From Siphonobacter curvatus (GTDB lineage: Bacteria > Bacteroidota > Bacteroidia > Cytophagales > Spirosomataceae), in NCBI RefSeq assembly GCF_002943425.1, contig NZ_PTRA01000001.1, forward strand, positions 1,178,001-1,242,000: a DNA stretch of 64,000 nt, given 5' to 3'. Below the pieces are notes generated by a model, which was not told the DNA's origin, ran no database searches, and worked only from the letters and a program-made list of their open reading frames with translations. The number at the start of each line of letters is the position of its first letter. Positions within the stretch are counted from its first letter, which is position 1. Shown in pieces: positions 18,154 through 25,829 of this stretch. Position numbers and translations under genes: made by a program.

Positions 18154-19416
18154 ATGAAAAACCGCTTACTTTCACTGGACGTGCTTCGGGGGCTTACCAT
18201 TATGCTCATGACGGTCGTCAACAATCCCGGCGACTGGGGTCACGTCTATGCTCCATTGCTTCACGCCGAATGGCACGGTTATACCCCCACGGACTTGGTT
18301 TTTCCCACCTTTCTACTCATCGTAGGGGTGTCGGTCGTGCTGGCTATGCCGCATAAACGCTGGAATTCGGACACACTGCTAAAAATTGCGATTCGCACTT
18401 TACGCATTTTTTGTCTGGGCTGGTTTCTGTTCTTTTTCTCGAAAATTCAGTTGCCGGGTCTGGAAGGACCAACTTTGCTGCTGGGACGACTGGCGATCAT
18501 GGCGATACTTGCCTGGGCTTTATTCAGCGAATACGAAAAGAAGTACCAATTTTATGTAGCCGTGGGCACCTTCCTGCTCATGATCCTTCTGGCCTTTGGC
18601 GGCTTTGATGCGTATGAGACAGTCCGCATTCCCGGTGTTTTGCAACGTATTGCGATGGTGTACGGACTGATTGCGGTGCTGTACTTGCGAACTTCCTGGC
18701 AAGTACAGGCCGTTGTAGGGGTGACCGTACTGCTGTTGTATTGGGGACTAATGACGCTGATTCCCGTACCCGGTGTGGGCCAAGCCAATCTGGAAAAAGG
18801 AACCAATCTGGCCGCCTGGTTGGATTATACGTTGTTGCCGGGCCATTTATGGGCGAGTGCCAAAACCTGGGACCCGGAAGGAATTTTAAGTACCTTACCC
18901 GCTCTCGGTACGGGCATTGCGGGGCTTTTGACCGGTACGCTACTGCGTACACCAAGCCTGACGGGTCCGCAGAAAGCCCGGTATTTGTTACTGGCAGGTC
19001 TGGGTGGTATCGTACTTGGAAGTGTATGGCATATTGTATTTCCCATCAATAAAGCCTTGTGGACGAGTTCGTACGTATTAGTAGCCGCGGGTTGGGCTTT
19101 GGTGGTATTGAGTGGACTATACTATTGGATTGATGTCAAAGGTAGTAAAGGGTGGACGCTGCCGTTTGTCGTGTTCGGGGTTAATCCCATGCTTGTTTTC
19201 TTTTTCTCGGGAATCATTCCCCGTATTCTTTCCGCGATTCCGGTTCACACGAATGGAAAGTCCGTAAGTCTGCAGCATTATCTGTATAGCGATCTACTGG
19301 CTCCGCAATTTTCCAATCCAATGAATGCTTCTTTGGCTTGGGCATTGTTGTACTTGGCTTTCTGGGGATTGATTGTCTGGGTTTTATACCGAAAAGGAGT
19401 CGTGGTCAAAGTCTAG
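18154..19416 (+). CDS. NagX-like / heparan-alpha-glucosaminide N-acetyltransferase-type membrane protein
   Basis: Inner-membrane acyltransferase-like protein of 420 residues with about eleven hydrophobic segments. The opening RLLSLDVLRGLTIMLMTVVN and HAEWHGYTPTDLVFPTFLLI are the hallmark of the DUF5009/NagX and YeiB-related group, which includes the lysosomal HGSNAT; the His in AEWHG is the residue associated with acetyl transfer in that family. In Bacteroidota these genes often accompany amino-sugar use, but no such neighbours are seen here. A long perfect terminator at 19441 closes the unit. A possible -7 box TAGATTTG lies at 18063-18070, inside the palindrome CAAATC-GTA-GATTTG. Confidence 0.88.
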   Translation: MKNRLLSLDVLRGLTIMLMTVVNNPGDWGHVYAPLLHAEWHGYTPTDLVFPTFLLIVGVSVVLAMPHKRWNSDTLLKIAIRTLRIFCLGWFLFFFSKIQLPGLEGPTLLLGRLAIMAILAWALFSEYEKKYQFYVAVGTFLLMILLAFGGFDAYETVRIPGVLQRIAMVYGLIAVLYLRTSWQVQAVVGVTVLLLYWGLMTLIPVPGVGQANLEKGTNLAAWLDYTLLPGHLWASAKTWDPEGILSTLPALGTGIAGLLTGTLLRTPSLTGPQKARYLLLAGLGGIVLGSVWHIVFPINKALWTSSYVLVAAGWALVVLSGLYYWIDVKGSKGWTLPFVVFGVNPMLVFFFSGIIPRILSAIPVHTNGKSVSLQHYLYSDLLAPQFSNPMNASLAWALLYLAFWGLIVWVLYRKGVVVKV

Positions 19417-19440
19417 CTAAGACTAATTGGATAAAGACTT

Positions 19441-19483
19441 CTAAAAGAAAGGCGTTCCGAACTTCGGAACGCCTTTCTTTTAG
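19441..19483. terminator. perfect 21-bp-arm bidirectional terminator
   Basis: Arms of 21 bases with a single central base form a perfect palindrome of 43 bases. A-rich and T-rich ends (CTAAAAG and CTTTTAG) flank a GC-rich core (GGCGTTCCGAA), so it should stop transcription from both convergent genes. Confidence 0.88.
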
Positions 19484-19502
19484 AAATAGAACAGCGACAA
19501 GC

Positions 19503-21014
19503 TTACGGAATAGCCACTTTCACTGTTGAGTTTTGAGACGCATTTTCCAGACGAATCAGGTACAGACCTGCCCCGAGGGAAGCAGCGGAAAATTCAACCG
19601 GGTTCGTACCTTTCTGTAGCGATACCGCTTTTGAACTAAGCTTACGACCAGACAGATCGACGAGTGATAGGGTAGCCTGGTCGGAGAGTTGATCATCGCC
19701 GTATTTTACAAAAGCTTTTACCGTACGGCCGGGTTCTACTGTTGCGTACAGCTCAATGCCCAGGTAACCCTCCAGTTTCACCGAACGAACGGGGCTATAA
19801 GTAAAGCTTCCATCCAAATCGACCTGCTTGAGGCGGTAGTAATGGATAGTAGCCGGACTCAAACCTTCGTGGCTAAACTTATAATTCGTACGGGCGTAGG
19901 TTGTTCCCTGGCCCTCTACTTTGCCAAGCGTTTCGTATTGCTGAGCGTTGACGGAGTGTTGTACTTCAAAAAAGGCGTTATTTTTTTCGCCCGCAGTTAC
20001 CCAATCAAGTACTACTTTTTGAGCATCTACTGCTTTGGCGGTGAAGCCTGCCAGCGATACGGGCAGTGCTCCGGAGCTACTGCCAATGGCCAAGGCCGTG
20101 ATGGTTGAACTGTTGGCTGGAATAGTACCTTGCAAAGTACTGTTTTCCGTGTTGCCACTCGCGGAAGGACCGCCGCTTAAGGCAACCCATTGAGAACCGT
20201 TCCAACCTACCAATCGCAGGTTTTCAGCAACGGCGAACGTACTCAGATCCGGAATGGAAACCGTAATGGTCAGGGGATTCGAGCTAGGAGTGACCGTAAT
20301 CCAATCCCAGAAACCAGCTGCGGCAATGGCCTGCACATTACTTTCTTTCGTAGACGTGTTGGCAGGTTGGCTGGCATTCCAGGCCGTGCTGAAGTGCGAA
20401 TTAGCACTCGGAGCCGACATCCTCAGTGTCCGAAGGTCGCTGCCTGAACCTACGGGAAACGTAAATTCGTTGTTGCCCACTTTACTTACATAACCATTCA
20501 CGTGCCGAGTGTCGGTATTACCGTTCTGGTACGTAGCTCCGTTTTGAAACCGGAGGGCTCCGGTTTGTCGCAGAGATCGGTTGGTGGTAGTGATGCCGTT
20601 ATTGAGCTGAGCGGAGCCGTATACATTTGCTCCATTACTGTTCGTAATTTGGAAAGTGGCTCCGTTATTCAAAATCAGCGTATGAAAGTTGGGAGCTACC
20701 GAACCACTTACACCCTGTACGCCGGGCGAGCCGTTAGGACCTTTGAATTCATCAATACCACCATCGGCTAGATTGGCCTCGTAAGCATTGTCGATGCGAA
20801 GAGCCTGCGGTGACGTTTCAAAGTGTTCGAATACCGCACGGTTACTAGCTGAATAAGTTGAGTTAGAGGAGGACTTAACTTCGGTATAAGAAGAGTAGTT
20901 ACTGACGTATCCCGAATTAGAGAATTTAGTACCATTAATTACTAGCTGGGCTTTGGCGGTACCCGCAACTAATAAACTCCCCAGTAGGAAAGCAGATAGG
21001 TAATTTTTTTTCAT
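19503..21014 (-). CDS. secreted protein with type IX secretion C-terminal sorting domain
   Basis: A 503-residue exported protein. The signal peptide MKKNYLSAFLLGSLLVAGTAKAQ is followed by a Ser/Asn/Gly-rich beta region (to about residue 310), a fibronectin-like stretch (LAGFTAKAVDAQKVVLDWVT) that contains the sequence KNNAFFEVQHS, and a C-terminal T9SS domain with VKAFVKYGDDQ, LSLVDLSGRKL and GAGLYLIRLENASQNSTVKV. The last part directs export across the outer membrane by the T9SS and attachment at the cell surface. The middle has no enzymatic signature, so a surface or adhesion role is only an inference. I use ATG 21014; an ATG at 21023 would add three residues. Confidence 0.85.
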   Translation of the reverse strand: MKKNYLSAFLLGSLLVAGTAKAQLVINGTKFSNSGYVSNYSSYTEVKSSSNSTYSASNRAVFEHFETSPQALRIDNAYEANLADGGIDEFKGPNGSPGVQGVSGSVAPNFHTLILNNGATFQITNSNGANVYGSAQLNNGITTTNRSLRQTGALRFQNGATYQNGNTDTRHVNGYVSKVGNNEFTFPVGSGSDLRTLRMSAPSANSHFSTAWNASQPANTSTKESNVQAIAAAGFWDWITVTPSSNPLTITVSIPDLSTFAVAENLRLVGWNGSQWVALSGGPSASGNTENSTLQGTIPANSSTITALAIGSSSGALPVSLAGFTAKAVDAQKVVLDWVTAGEKNNAFFEVQHSVNAQQYETLGKVEGQGTTYARTNYKFSHEGLSPATIHYYRLKQVDLDGSFTYSPVRSVKLEGYLGIELYATVEPGRTVKAFVKYGDDQLSDQATLSLVDLSGRKLSSKAVSLQKGTNPVEFSAASLGAGLYLIRLENASQNSTVKVAIP

Positions 21015-21299
21015 ATAGGGCAAATTGATGGTTCGAATAGCCTGTATCGATCGTCATTAATGGGGGGCTAAGCAAAAATCGCGAGCAATATACGGAGCAA
21101 TAGCTGGCTAACAAGCATTCGGATGGATAAAATTTGTGTATACGTCCTAGGTGAAATGCTTCAATTATTACCTAATTATCAGCGGGTTATTTCTGATTTT
21201 TGTGAATGTTTTAAAGTTAAATCTCCCGCAAAGACAGCAACACTAGATTCGCCAATGAAAGTAGTAAAAGAACAGTAGCGATGGTTTAGGTCAATGTGC

Positions 21300-21722
21300 T
21301 CAATCGTGCGGGGCCAGCCAGGAAAAGGGTTCTACCGGAATATTTCGGAAAATCCAGAATAGACAAATGACGATCAGGATCCCAATAATGATTCGAGGGT
21401 TACTGTAGGCTTGCGGCATCGTCTCGTAACCCGTTCCACGAAAATGCGTGCGAACGCTGAGTACAAAGCCCAGACTCACGTACGGAATCATCAACAATAG
21501 CAAGGCATTGTAGCGGAAGGCTTCCCGAATGTTGCCGTGCAGAAGTTGGTGTAACGCCCGCTGAGCCCCACAGCCCGGGCAGTGTAATCCCGTATACTGT
21601 CGGAATAAACAGGGCGGGAAAAAAGCGTGTTCAACGGGGTTGAATTCATAATACAGAAAGGCGACGGCTATTGCTATAGCCGCCACCATCCAGTATAAAA
21701 ATAGGCGTAAGGCAGGAGCCAT
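21300..21722 (-). CDS. DUF2752 membrane protein
   Basis: Small inner-membrane protein of 140 residues with three hydrophobic segments. The DUF2752 signature FPPCLFRQYTGLHCPGCGAQ followed by RALHQLLHGN is unmistakable: the CxxxxxxxxCPGCG cysteines lie between the first two membrane segments and may bind metal. The family has no known function. The start lies 3 bases after the stop of the upstream dispanin gene at 21726, so the two are probably translated together. DUF2752 genes in Bacteroidota often accompany CD225 or TM2 proteins, as here. Confidence 0.9.
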   Translation of the reverse strand: MAPALRLFLYWMVAAIAIAVAFLYYEFNPVEHAFFPPCLFRQYTGLHCPGCGAQRALHQLLHGNIREAFRYNALLLLMIPYVSLGFVLSVRTHFRGTGYETMPQAYSNPRIIIGILIVICLFWIFRNIPVEPFSWLAPHD

Positions 21723-21725
21723 TCG

Positions 21726-22028
21726 TTAATAGGTATTGGGTACGCCTCCGCTTCGCATCGTACTGGTGATCAGGGCTCCGTAGAATACCATAAGGATAAT
21801 CCAGGCGATAACCCCCACAGCCAGCGGAACCAGCGTCCAGAGTTTGGCCTGACGGGCGTCGTTGTCAGCACCGGCATAATCACCTAAATTATACTTGGTT
21901 TCCACCCGGGCGGCGTAAACAACTCCCACAACACCCAGATAGTTACAACAGAAAAGCGTGACCAGGATAGCGGGTACCAGCCAGTTGTAAGGTTTGGGAG
22001 GAGCCATGTAGGATGGGGTATTTTCCAT
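21726..22028 (-). CDS. CD225/dispanin-family membrane protein
   Basis: Small two-segment membrane protein of 100 residues of the CD225 (interferon-induced transmembrane/dispanin) superfamily. A Pro-rich N-terminus (SYMAPPKPYNWLVPAIL) leads to a first hydrophobic segment with the Cys pair LFCCNYLG, then the conserved loop VETKYNLGDYAGADNDARQA and a second segment. Bacterial members are of unknown function. I start at ATG 22028, where the Pro-rich cytoplasmic part begins. It is the middle gene of a three-gene unit with the paralogue at 22113 and DUF2752. Confidence 0.85.
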   Translation of the reverse strand: MENTPSYMAPPKPYNWLVPAILVTLFCCNYLGVVGVVYAARVETKYNLGDYAGADNDARQAKLWTLVPLAVGVIAWIILMVFYGALITSTMRSGGVPNTY

Positions 22029-22112
22029 AAAAAGTACAGAGAAAAAGGAAGGTGTAGAGTATTGAATGAGAGGAGAAAACGGATGAAAAGCCCGCAAGTT
22101 TCTTGCTCTGGC

Positions 22113-22466
22113 TTACATGTTGTAATTATAATTATCCTGCATTTGTTTGAACATCAGTCCTCCGTACAAGAAGAAAGAGATAATATTCAAAATAACACCC
22201 AGAGCTACCAGACCGGCCGTTACGTAAAACATAATTTTGGCCGTATTGGCAGAACTTTCCGCTCCGGCGTAGTCGCCCGCGTTGTATTTCGTGTCGACTT
22301 GCGTCGAGAACACGATGCCAATGACGCCGGTAATCGCATTAACCCCGCAGCAGCAAAAGAGGCCCACAACCGTCGCAACGATATTTTCAGTAAGCCAGTT
22401 TTTGGGTTTTAGAGGCGTAGCTGGATTGAACCCTGGATTGGGAGGATAAGGAGGTGTAATACTCAT
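22113..22466 (-). CDS. CD225/dispanin-family membrane protein (paralogue)
   Basis: A 117-residue paralogue of the next gene: the Pro-rich N-terminus (MSITPPYPPNPGFNPATPLK) is followed by a first membrane segment with LFCCCGVNAITGVIGIV, the loop VDTKYNAGDYAGAESSANTA and a second membrane segment. The two loops differ at few positions, so this is a tandem duplication followed by divergence. Membrane-curvature or fusion effects are known for the animal IFITM proteins; extending that to bacteria is speculation. It is probably the first gene of the unit that ends with DUF2752. Confidence 0.85.
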   Translation of the reverse strand: MSITPPYPPNPGFNPATPLKPKNWLTENIVATVVGLFCCCGVNAITGVIGIVFSTQVDTKYNAGDYAGAESSANTAKIMFYVTAGLVALGVILNIISFFLYGGLMFKQMQDNYNYNM

Positions 22467-22549
22467 GTATAGATAGGTTTAACGGTTCGTATAATTAGGG
22501 GCAATAATAAGGAAATTCTGAAAAAAACAGCGGTACCTAAAACAAAGAA

Positions 22550-22573
22550 ACCGCCCCAGTAAACCAGAGCGGT
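22550..22573 (-). terminator. terminator of the susCD-lipoprotein-aminotransferase operon
   Basis: On the minus strand, ACCGCTCTGG-TTTA-CTGGGGCGGT forms a 10-pair stem (three wobble pairs) followed by TTCTTTGTTTT, 23 bases after the aminotransferase stop. It separates that operon from the dispanin genes. Confidence 0.6.
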
Positions 22574-22595
22574 AACAGATAGAAGAAGAGGTTGA

Positions 22596-23720
22596 TCAGG
22601 CTAATGTACCGAAGGCTTCGCCAAAGGTTTTCATTTCGTCCAGGGTACCCATCGAAACGCGGCACCAGTGTTGTCCGGCGAACTCCCAGCTTTTGATAGC
22701 TACGCCTTTCTGGGCCATTTTCTCCACGAAGCCTTTACCCTCCGTTTTGATGGGAAAGAGTACGAAGTTCGCCGACGAAGGCAGGTAATCGTACCCTTTG
22801 TCCTTGAGTGTTTTGTACAAATATTCTTTCGACTCCAGGCATTTGGCCTTCGAGTAGGTCAGAAAATCCGTATCCATGTAACTGGCAATGGCTCCCTTCA
22901 CGGAGGTGGCCGACATACTGCCGCCGCCGGTACAGAATTTATTGATTTCCCGAAGCGTATCGGGTTGACCAATCAGATAGCCAATGCGTAAACCGGCAAA
23001 ACCGTGAATTTTTGAAAAGGTGCGGGCAATGAGTACGTTATGTCCTTTCTTGACCAGTTCGGTCATGCTGCTGGCTTTGGGGTCAGCCGCGTAATCCATG
23101 TACGCCTCGTCGATAAACAGCGGTTTCTTCTTGGACAGGTCTTCGCAAAAAGCCGTCATTTTTGAAGCATCTTCCAGAATACCCGTCGGATTATTCGGAT
23201 TGCAGAGGTAAACGAGTGACGTTTTATCGTTGACTGCTGCGGCCATGCCGTTGAAATCGTAGGTGAAATCTTTCGTCAGGGTCGTTTTTTTGAATTCGGC
23301 TCCCAGGGCTAGGGCCGTCCGCAACAGCTGCATGTAAGTCGGGTCACCGCCTACGATATTGGTAGCGGCTCCGCCTTTCATGGTGTAATGAATGCCGGAA
23401 GCCATCAGTAACTCGCCCGAACCGGCCCCGAGCAGGACGTGGGCTTCGCTGACGCCGTTTTCCCGGGCAATCATTTTTTTAAAGGTCATGATCGACTCAC
23501 GAGGGTACATCCAGCCACTCGAAATCGCTTCGGCAATTGCTTTCTGAGCCTTTGCTGAAGGTCCGTACGGATTTTCATTCGACATCAAACGGGCTTTGAT
23601 GGGTAGGCCCGCCAGCTTGGGCAGTCCAACGGCTGCGGCTTCGGCGGGTCGCCAGAAATCAGGTACGCTTGCTCCGGCGACGGCCAAGGCCCCGGATTTA
23701 AGCCAGTTACGACGGTTCAT
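22596..23720 (-). CDS. Tat-exported PLP-dependent aminotransferase (histidinol-phosphate aminotransferase-like)
   Basis: Fold-type I aminotransferase of 374 residues. The N-terminus MNRRNWLKSGALAVAGASVP is a Tat-type signal (twin Arg), so the folded, cofactor-loaded enzyme should reach the periplasm. The catalytic domain shows MSNENPYGPS, the GAGSGELL phosphate-binding region, LCNPNNPTG, FIDEAYMDY and the PLP lysine in RTFSKIHGFAGLRIG. The fold is that of HisC, but the export signal and context argue against histidine biosynthesis. It is the last gene of the susC-susD-lipoprotein operon, 41 bases after the lipoprotein stop. The substrate is presumably an amino compound handled in the periplasm. 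Confidence 0.85.
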   Translation of the reverse strand: MNRRNWLKSGALAVAGASVPDFWRPAEAAAVGLPKLAGLPIKARLMSNENPYGPSAKAQKAIAEAISSGWMYPRESIMTFKKMIARENGVSEAHVLLGAGSGELLMASGIHYTMKGGAATNIVGGDPTYMQLLRTALALGAEFKKTTLTKDFTYDFNGMAAAVNDKTSLVYLCNPNNPTGILEDASKMTAFCEDLSKKKPLFIDEAYMDYAADPKASSMTELVKKGHNVLIARTFSKIHGFAGLRIGYLIGQPDTLREINKFCTGGGSMSATSVKGAIASYMDTDFLTYSKAKCLESKEYLYKTLKDKGYDYLPSSANFVLFPIKTEGKGFVEKMAQKGVAIKSWEFAGQHWCRVSMGTLDEMKTFGEAFGTLA

Positions 23721-23761
23721 GGATGCTGCGTTTAGTGGTTATGAATCGATTCAAAAAGGTA

Positions 23762-24256
23762 TTAACGAACAGATACAGAAGAAAATCGGGTAAAGGCCAC
23801 GCCATCTATCGCACCCGTCCAGGACAATCGTATGATCTGTCCTTTATAGTACTTGAGGGGCGGGTTGGCGTAGTTCGGCACTAGACCCAGTTCAGCCCAG
23901 GTTTTAGTAAGGGTAAGCGTACCCGAAGCATCCGTAGTACCCTCACCTAGGGCAGTGCCGTCGCGTTTCAACAGCTTGACATTCAGATTCGGTACGGGAA
24001 TGGAGTCAATGCCCTTGGTATGATCCAGAATATTGGTTTTATCGAGCTTCAGTACCCGGATTTTCAAAGCCAGCGGAGCCGTACTGTCGGAAGGGACGTT
24101 CGGTTCCGTAGCAAAATCAGTTTGATAGGTCGCATTGATGATTTGAACCAGAGCGGGGGCAACTTCCCGGGGAACAAAAGGATCTTCGGCCTTTTCGCAG
24201 GCGGTAATGAAACCTAAACAGGCAAGCAAGGCCAGGGGCGTAAGTATGTTCTTCAT
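23762..24256 (-). CDS. hypothetical lipoprotein linked to susCD
   Basis: Lipoprotein of 164 residues that I cannot place in a named family. The signal MKNILTPLALLACLGFITAC ends in the lipobox ITAC, followed by EKAEDPFVPREV. The rest looks like one all-beta domain (LKIRVLKLDKTNILDH, VPNLNVKLLKRDGTALGEGT, IRLSWTGAIDGVAFTRFSSV), and a line such as GTTDASGTLTLTKTW is typical of Ig-like or carboxypeptidase-regulatory-like folds. It lies between susD and the aminotransferase, with gaps of 49 and 41 bases, so it is probably a surface or periplasmic accessory that binds the same ligand. Confidence 0.75.
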   Translation of the reverse strand: MKNILTPLALLACLGFITACEKAEDPFVPREVAPALVQIINATYQTDFATEPNVPSDSTAPLALKIRVLKLDKTNILDHTKGIDSIPVPNLNVKLLKRDGTALGEGTTDASGTLTLTKTWAELGLVPNYANPPLKYYKGQIIRLSWTGAIDGVAFTRFSSVSVR

Positions 24257-24305
24257 GGAATCCTTAGGTGCTTAGATGGACAATAGGAAAACGGGGTAGG
24301 TCCCG

Positions 24306-25784
24306 CTATTTCTCGGCCCACCAGAGTTTGGTCTTGAAATCGTCTGTACCACCGTTGAGGCTGATGCCTTCTTTCATATTCGTTGCGTTGAGCGAAGCTT
24401 CCGAGCCGGGATAGGGGAGTCGCGTGGGGAGTACGCCGTCGTTGGCAAAAACCGAACGTGGGTCTTTGGCCGGGAATACGGGCAGCCCCGTCCGACGCCA
24501 TTCCGCCCAGGCTTCGACGCCGTTCGCAAAGAGACAAATCCATTTCTGATCCAGAATTTTTTCCCGGGTTACCGTACCCACCGTCGTAAAATAGGAAGCC
24601 GGGGCCGTTACGCCGTACTGCGTCATGGAGGCGTTAACTCCTTTTTCGAAGTACTCTTTCGCTACGGCAGCACCCCCTTCAATGTCCCCGTCAATGGCGG
24701 CTTCGGCCAGAATGAAATTCAGTTCGGACAGCGTCATGATGACTTCCGGGGCATCGGCTTTGGTGAACGCGGTACCAATTTTGGCGGCTCGGGCCAGATA
24801 CGTCGTTGCAATGGCGTCGGGTAGTCCGTTGGGTACGCCCAGCCAAACGCCACCCTGCTGGCTACCATATACCTCCAGACGCGGATCGTTCAGGGCCACC
24901 AGCTTATCAACCAGGGTTTGGGAAAGATTCCAGTCGGTCCGACTACCCCAGATCATCGTTTCGTTCCACTCATTGTTGGAAGGACGAGAAGTGGTAGTTT
25001 TCAGACTGGCATTGTCATCATTACTGGTAAAAATGGGATACGTCGTCGGATCGCTCAGGATTTCCTTCATAATGACCCGCGATTCGGCGGGTTTCTTGGC
25101 GGCTTGCCGGTTGGCCAGTCGTAAGCGAAGGGAATTCGCAAACTTTTTCCATTTCAGAATACTGCCGTTGTAAACGATATCACCCGCAATGGTTGGGCCG
25201 GTTACCGATAGTTTTTCATTGGCCGTTTTCAGGTCCGCCAGCATTTGGGTATAGACCTGCTCCTGAGCGTCGTACTTGGGTGTTAGGACGGGGGCATCCG
25301 TACCTCCCTGCAAGGCCTGCGAGTACGGAATGGCTCCGAACGTATCCGTGAGCACCGAAAATACCCAGGTACGCATCACCAGAGCTACACCGTAATAGTT
25401 AGCATGGGGGTTGCTGCCTTTTTCATCCGTAATGGTCAGAATGCGTTGGAGGTTGAGCTGTGAATCGTTGAAGAACGACTGCCAGTTGTTAAGCATCAAG
25501 GCCTGCGAAGCCTCGTAATTATCGCCTTCGTTGGAATAAATGTTGCGGCCCAGATGCTGAATCCAGAGTTCGGCGGCGTCGAGGTTTAGTCGCTCGAAAC
25601 GCGTATTACTACCCCAGTACCGGTCGATGGATTTTTCCAGAGCGTAGGTCAGCAAATACTGCGGGGATACGCTGGTCGGACTGTTGGGATTGTCGTTTAC
25701 CGAATCGAAACTACCCGTGCAGCCCGAGGTCATCAGGGCCATTCCGGTGGCGAGGGCAAGCGTTTTTATCGTCAATGTTTTCAT
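24306..25784 (-). CDS. SusD/RagB-family outer-membrane lipoprotein
   Basis: Surface lipoprotein of 492 residues that forms the lid of a SusCD importer. The signal MKTLTIKTLALATGMALMTS ends in a GC lipobox (SGC), followed by TGSFDSVNDNPNSPTSVSPQ, the opening of the SusD-like group 2 (PF12771-type) that often serves peptides or other non-starch ligands. TPR-type helices, including the AVYNGSILKWKKFANSLRLR region (VYNGSILKWKKFANSLRLR is typical), and the C-terminal WICLFANGVEAWAEWRRTGL support the call. It is 45 bases downstream of the susC gene. The ligand is unknown. Confidence 0.92.
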   Translation of the reverse strand: MKTLTIKTLALATGMALMTSGCTGSFDSVNDNPNSPTSVSPQYLLTYALEKSIDRYWGSNTRFERLNLDAAELWIQHLGRNIYSNEGDNYEASQALMLNNWQSFFNDSQLNLQRILTITDEKGSNPHANYYGVALVMRTWVFSVLTDTFGAIPYSQALQGGTDAPVLTPKYDAQEQVYTQMLADLKTANEKLSVTGPTIAGDIVYNGSILKWKKFANSLRLRLANRQAAKKPAESRVIMKEILSDPTTYPIFTSNDDNASLKTTTSRPSNNEWNETMIWGSRTDWNLSQTLVDKLVALNDPRLEVYGSQQGGVWLGVPNGLPDAIATTYLARAAKIGTAFTKADAPEVIMTLSELNFILAEAAIDGDIEGGAAVAKEYFEKGVNASMTQYGVTAPASYFTTVGTVTREKILDQKWICLFANGVEAWAEWRRTGLPVFPAKDPRSVFANDGVLPTRLPYPGSEASLNATNMKEGISLNGGTDDFKTKLWWAEK

Positions 25785-25829
25785 TCGTCAGGGAGTAATG
25801 TTGATCAGAATAAAAGCTCTTTTCCGGCG

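Noticed and set aside
19441-19483. 43-base palindrome as a mobile-element end
   Set aside because: It lies between two convergent genes right after one stop, has T-rich and A-rich outer ends, and fits a bidirectional terminator.
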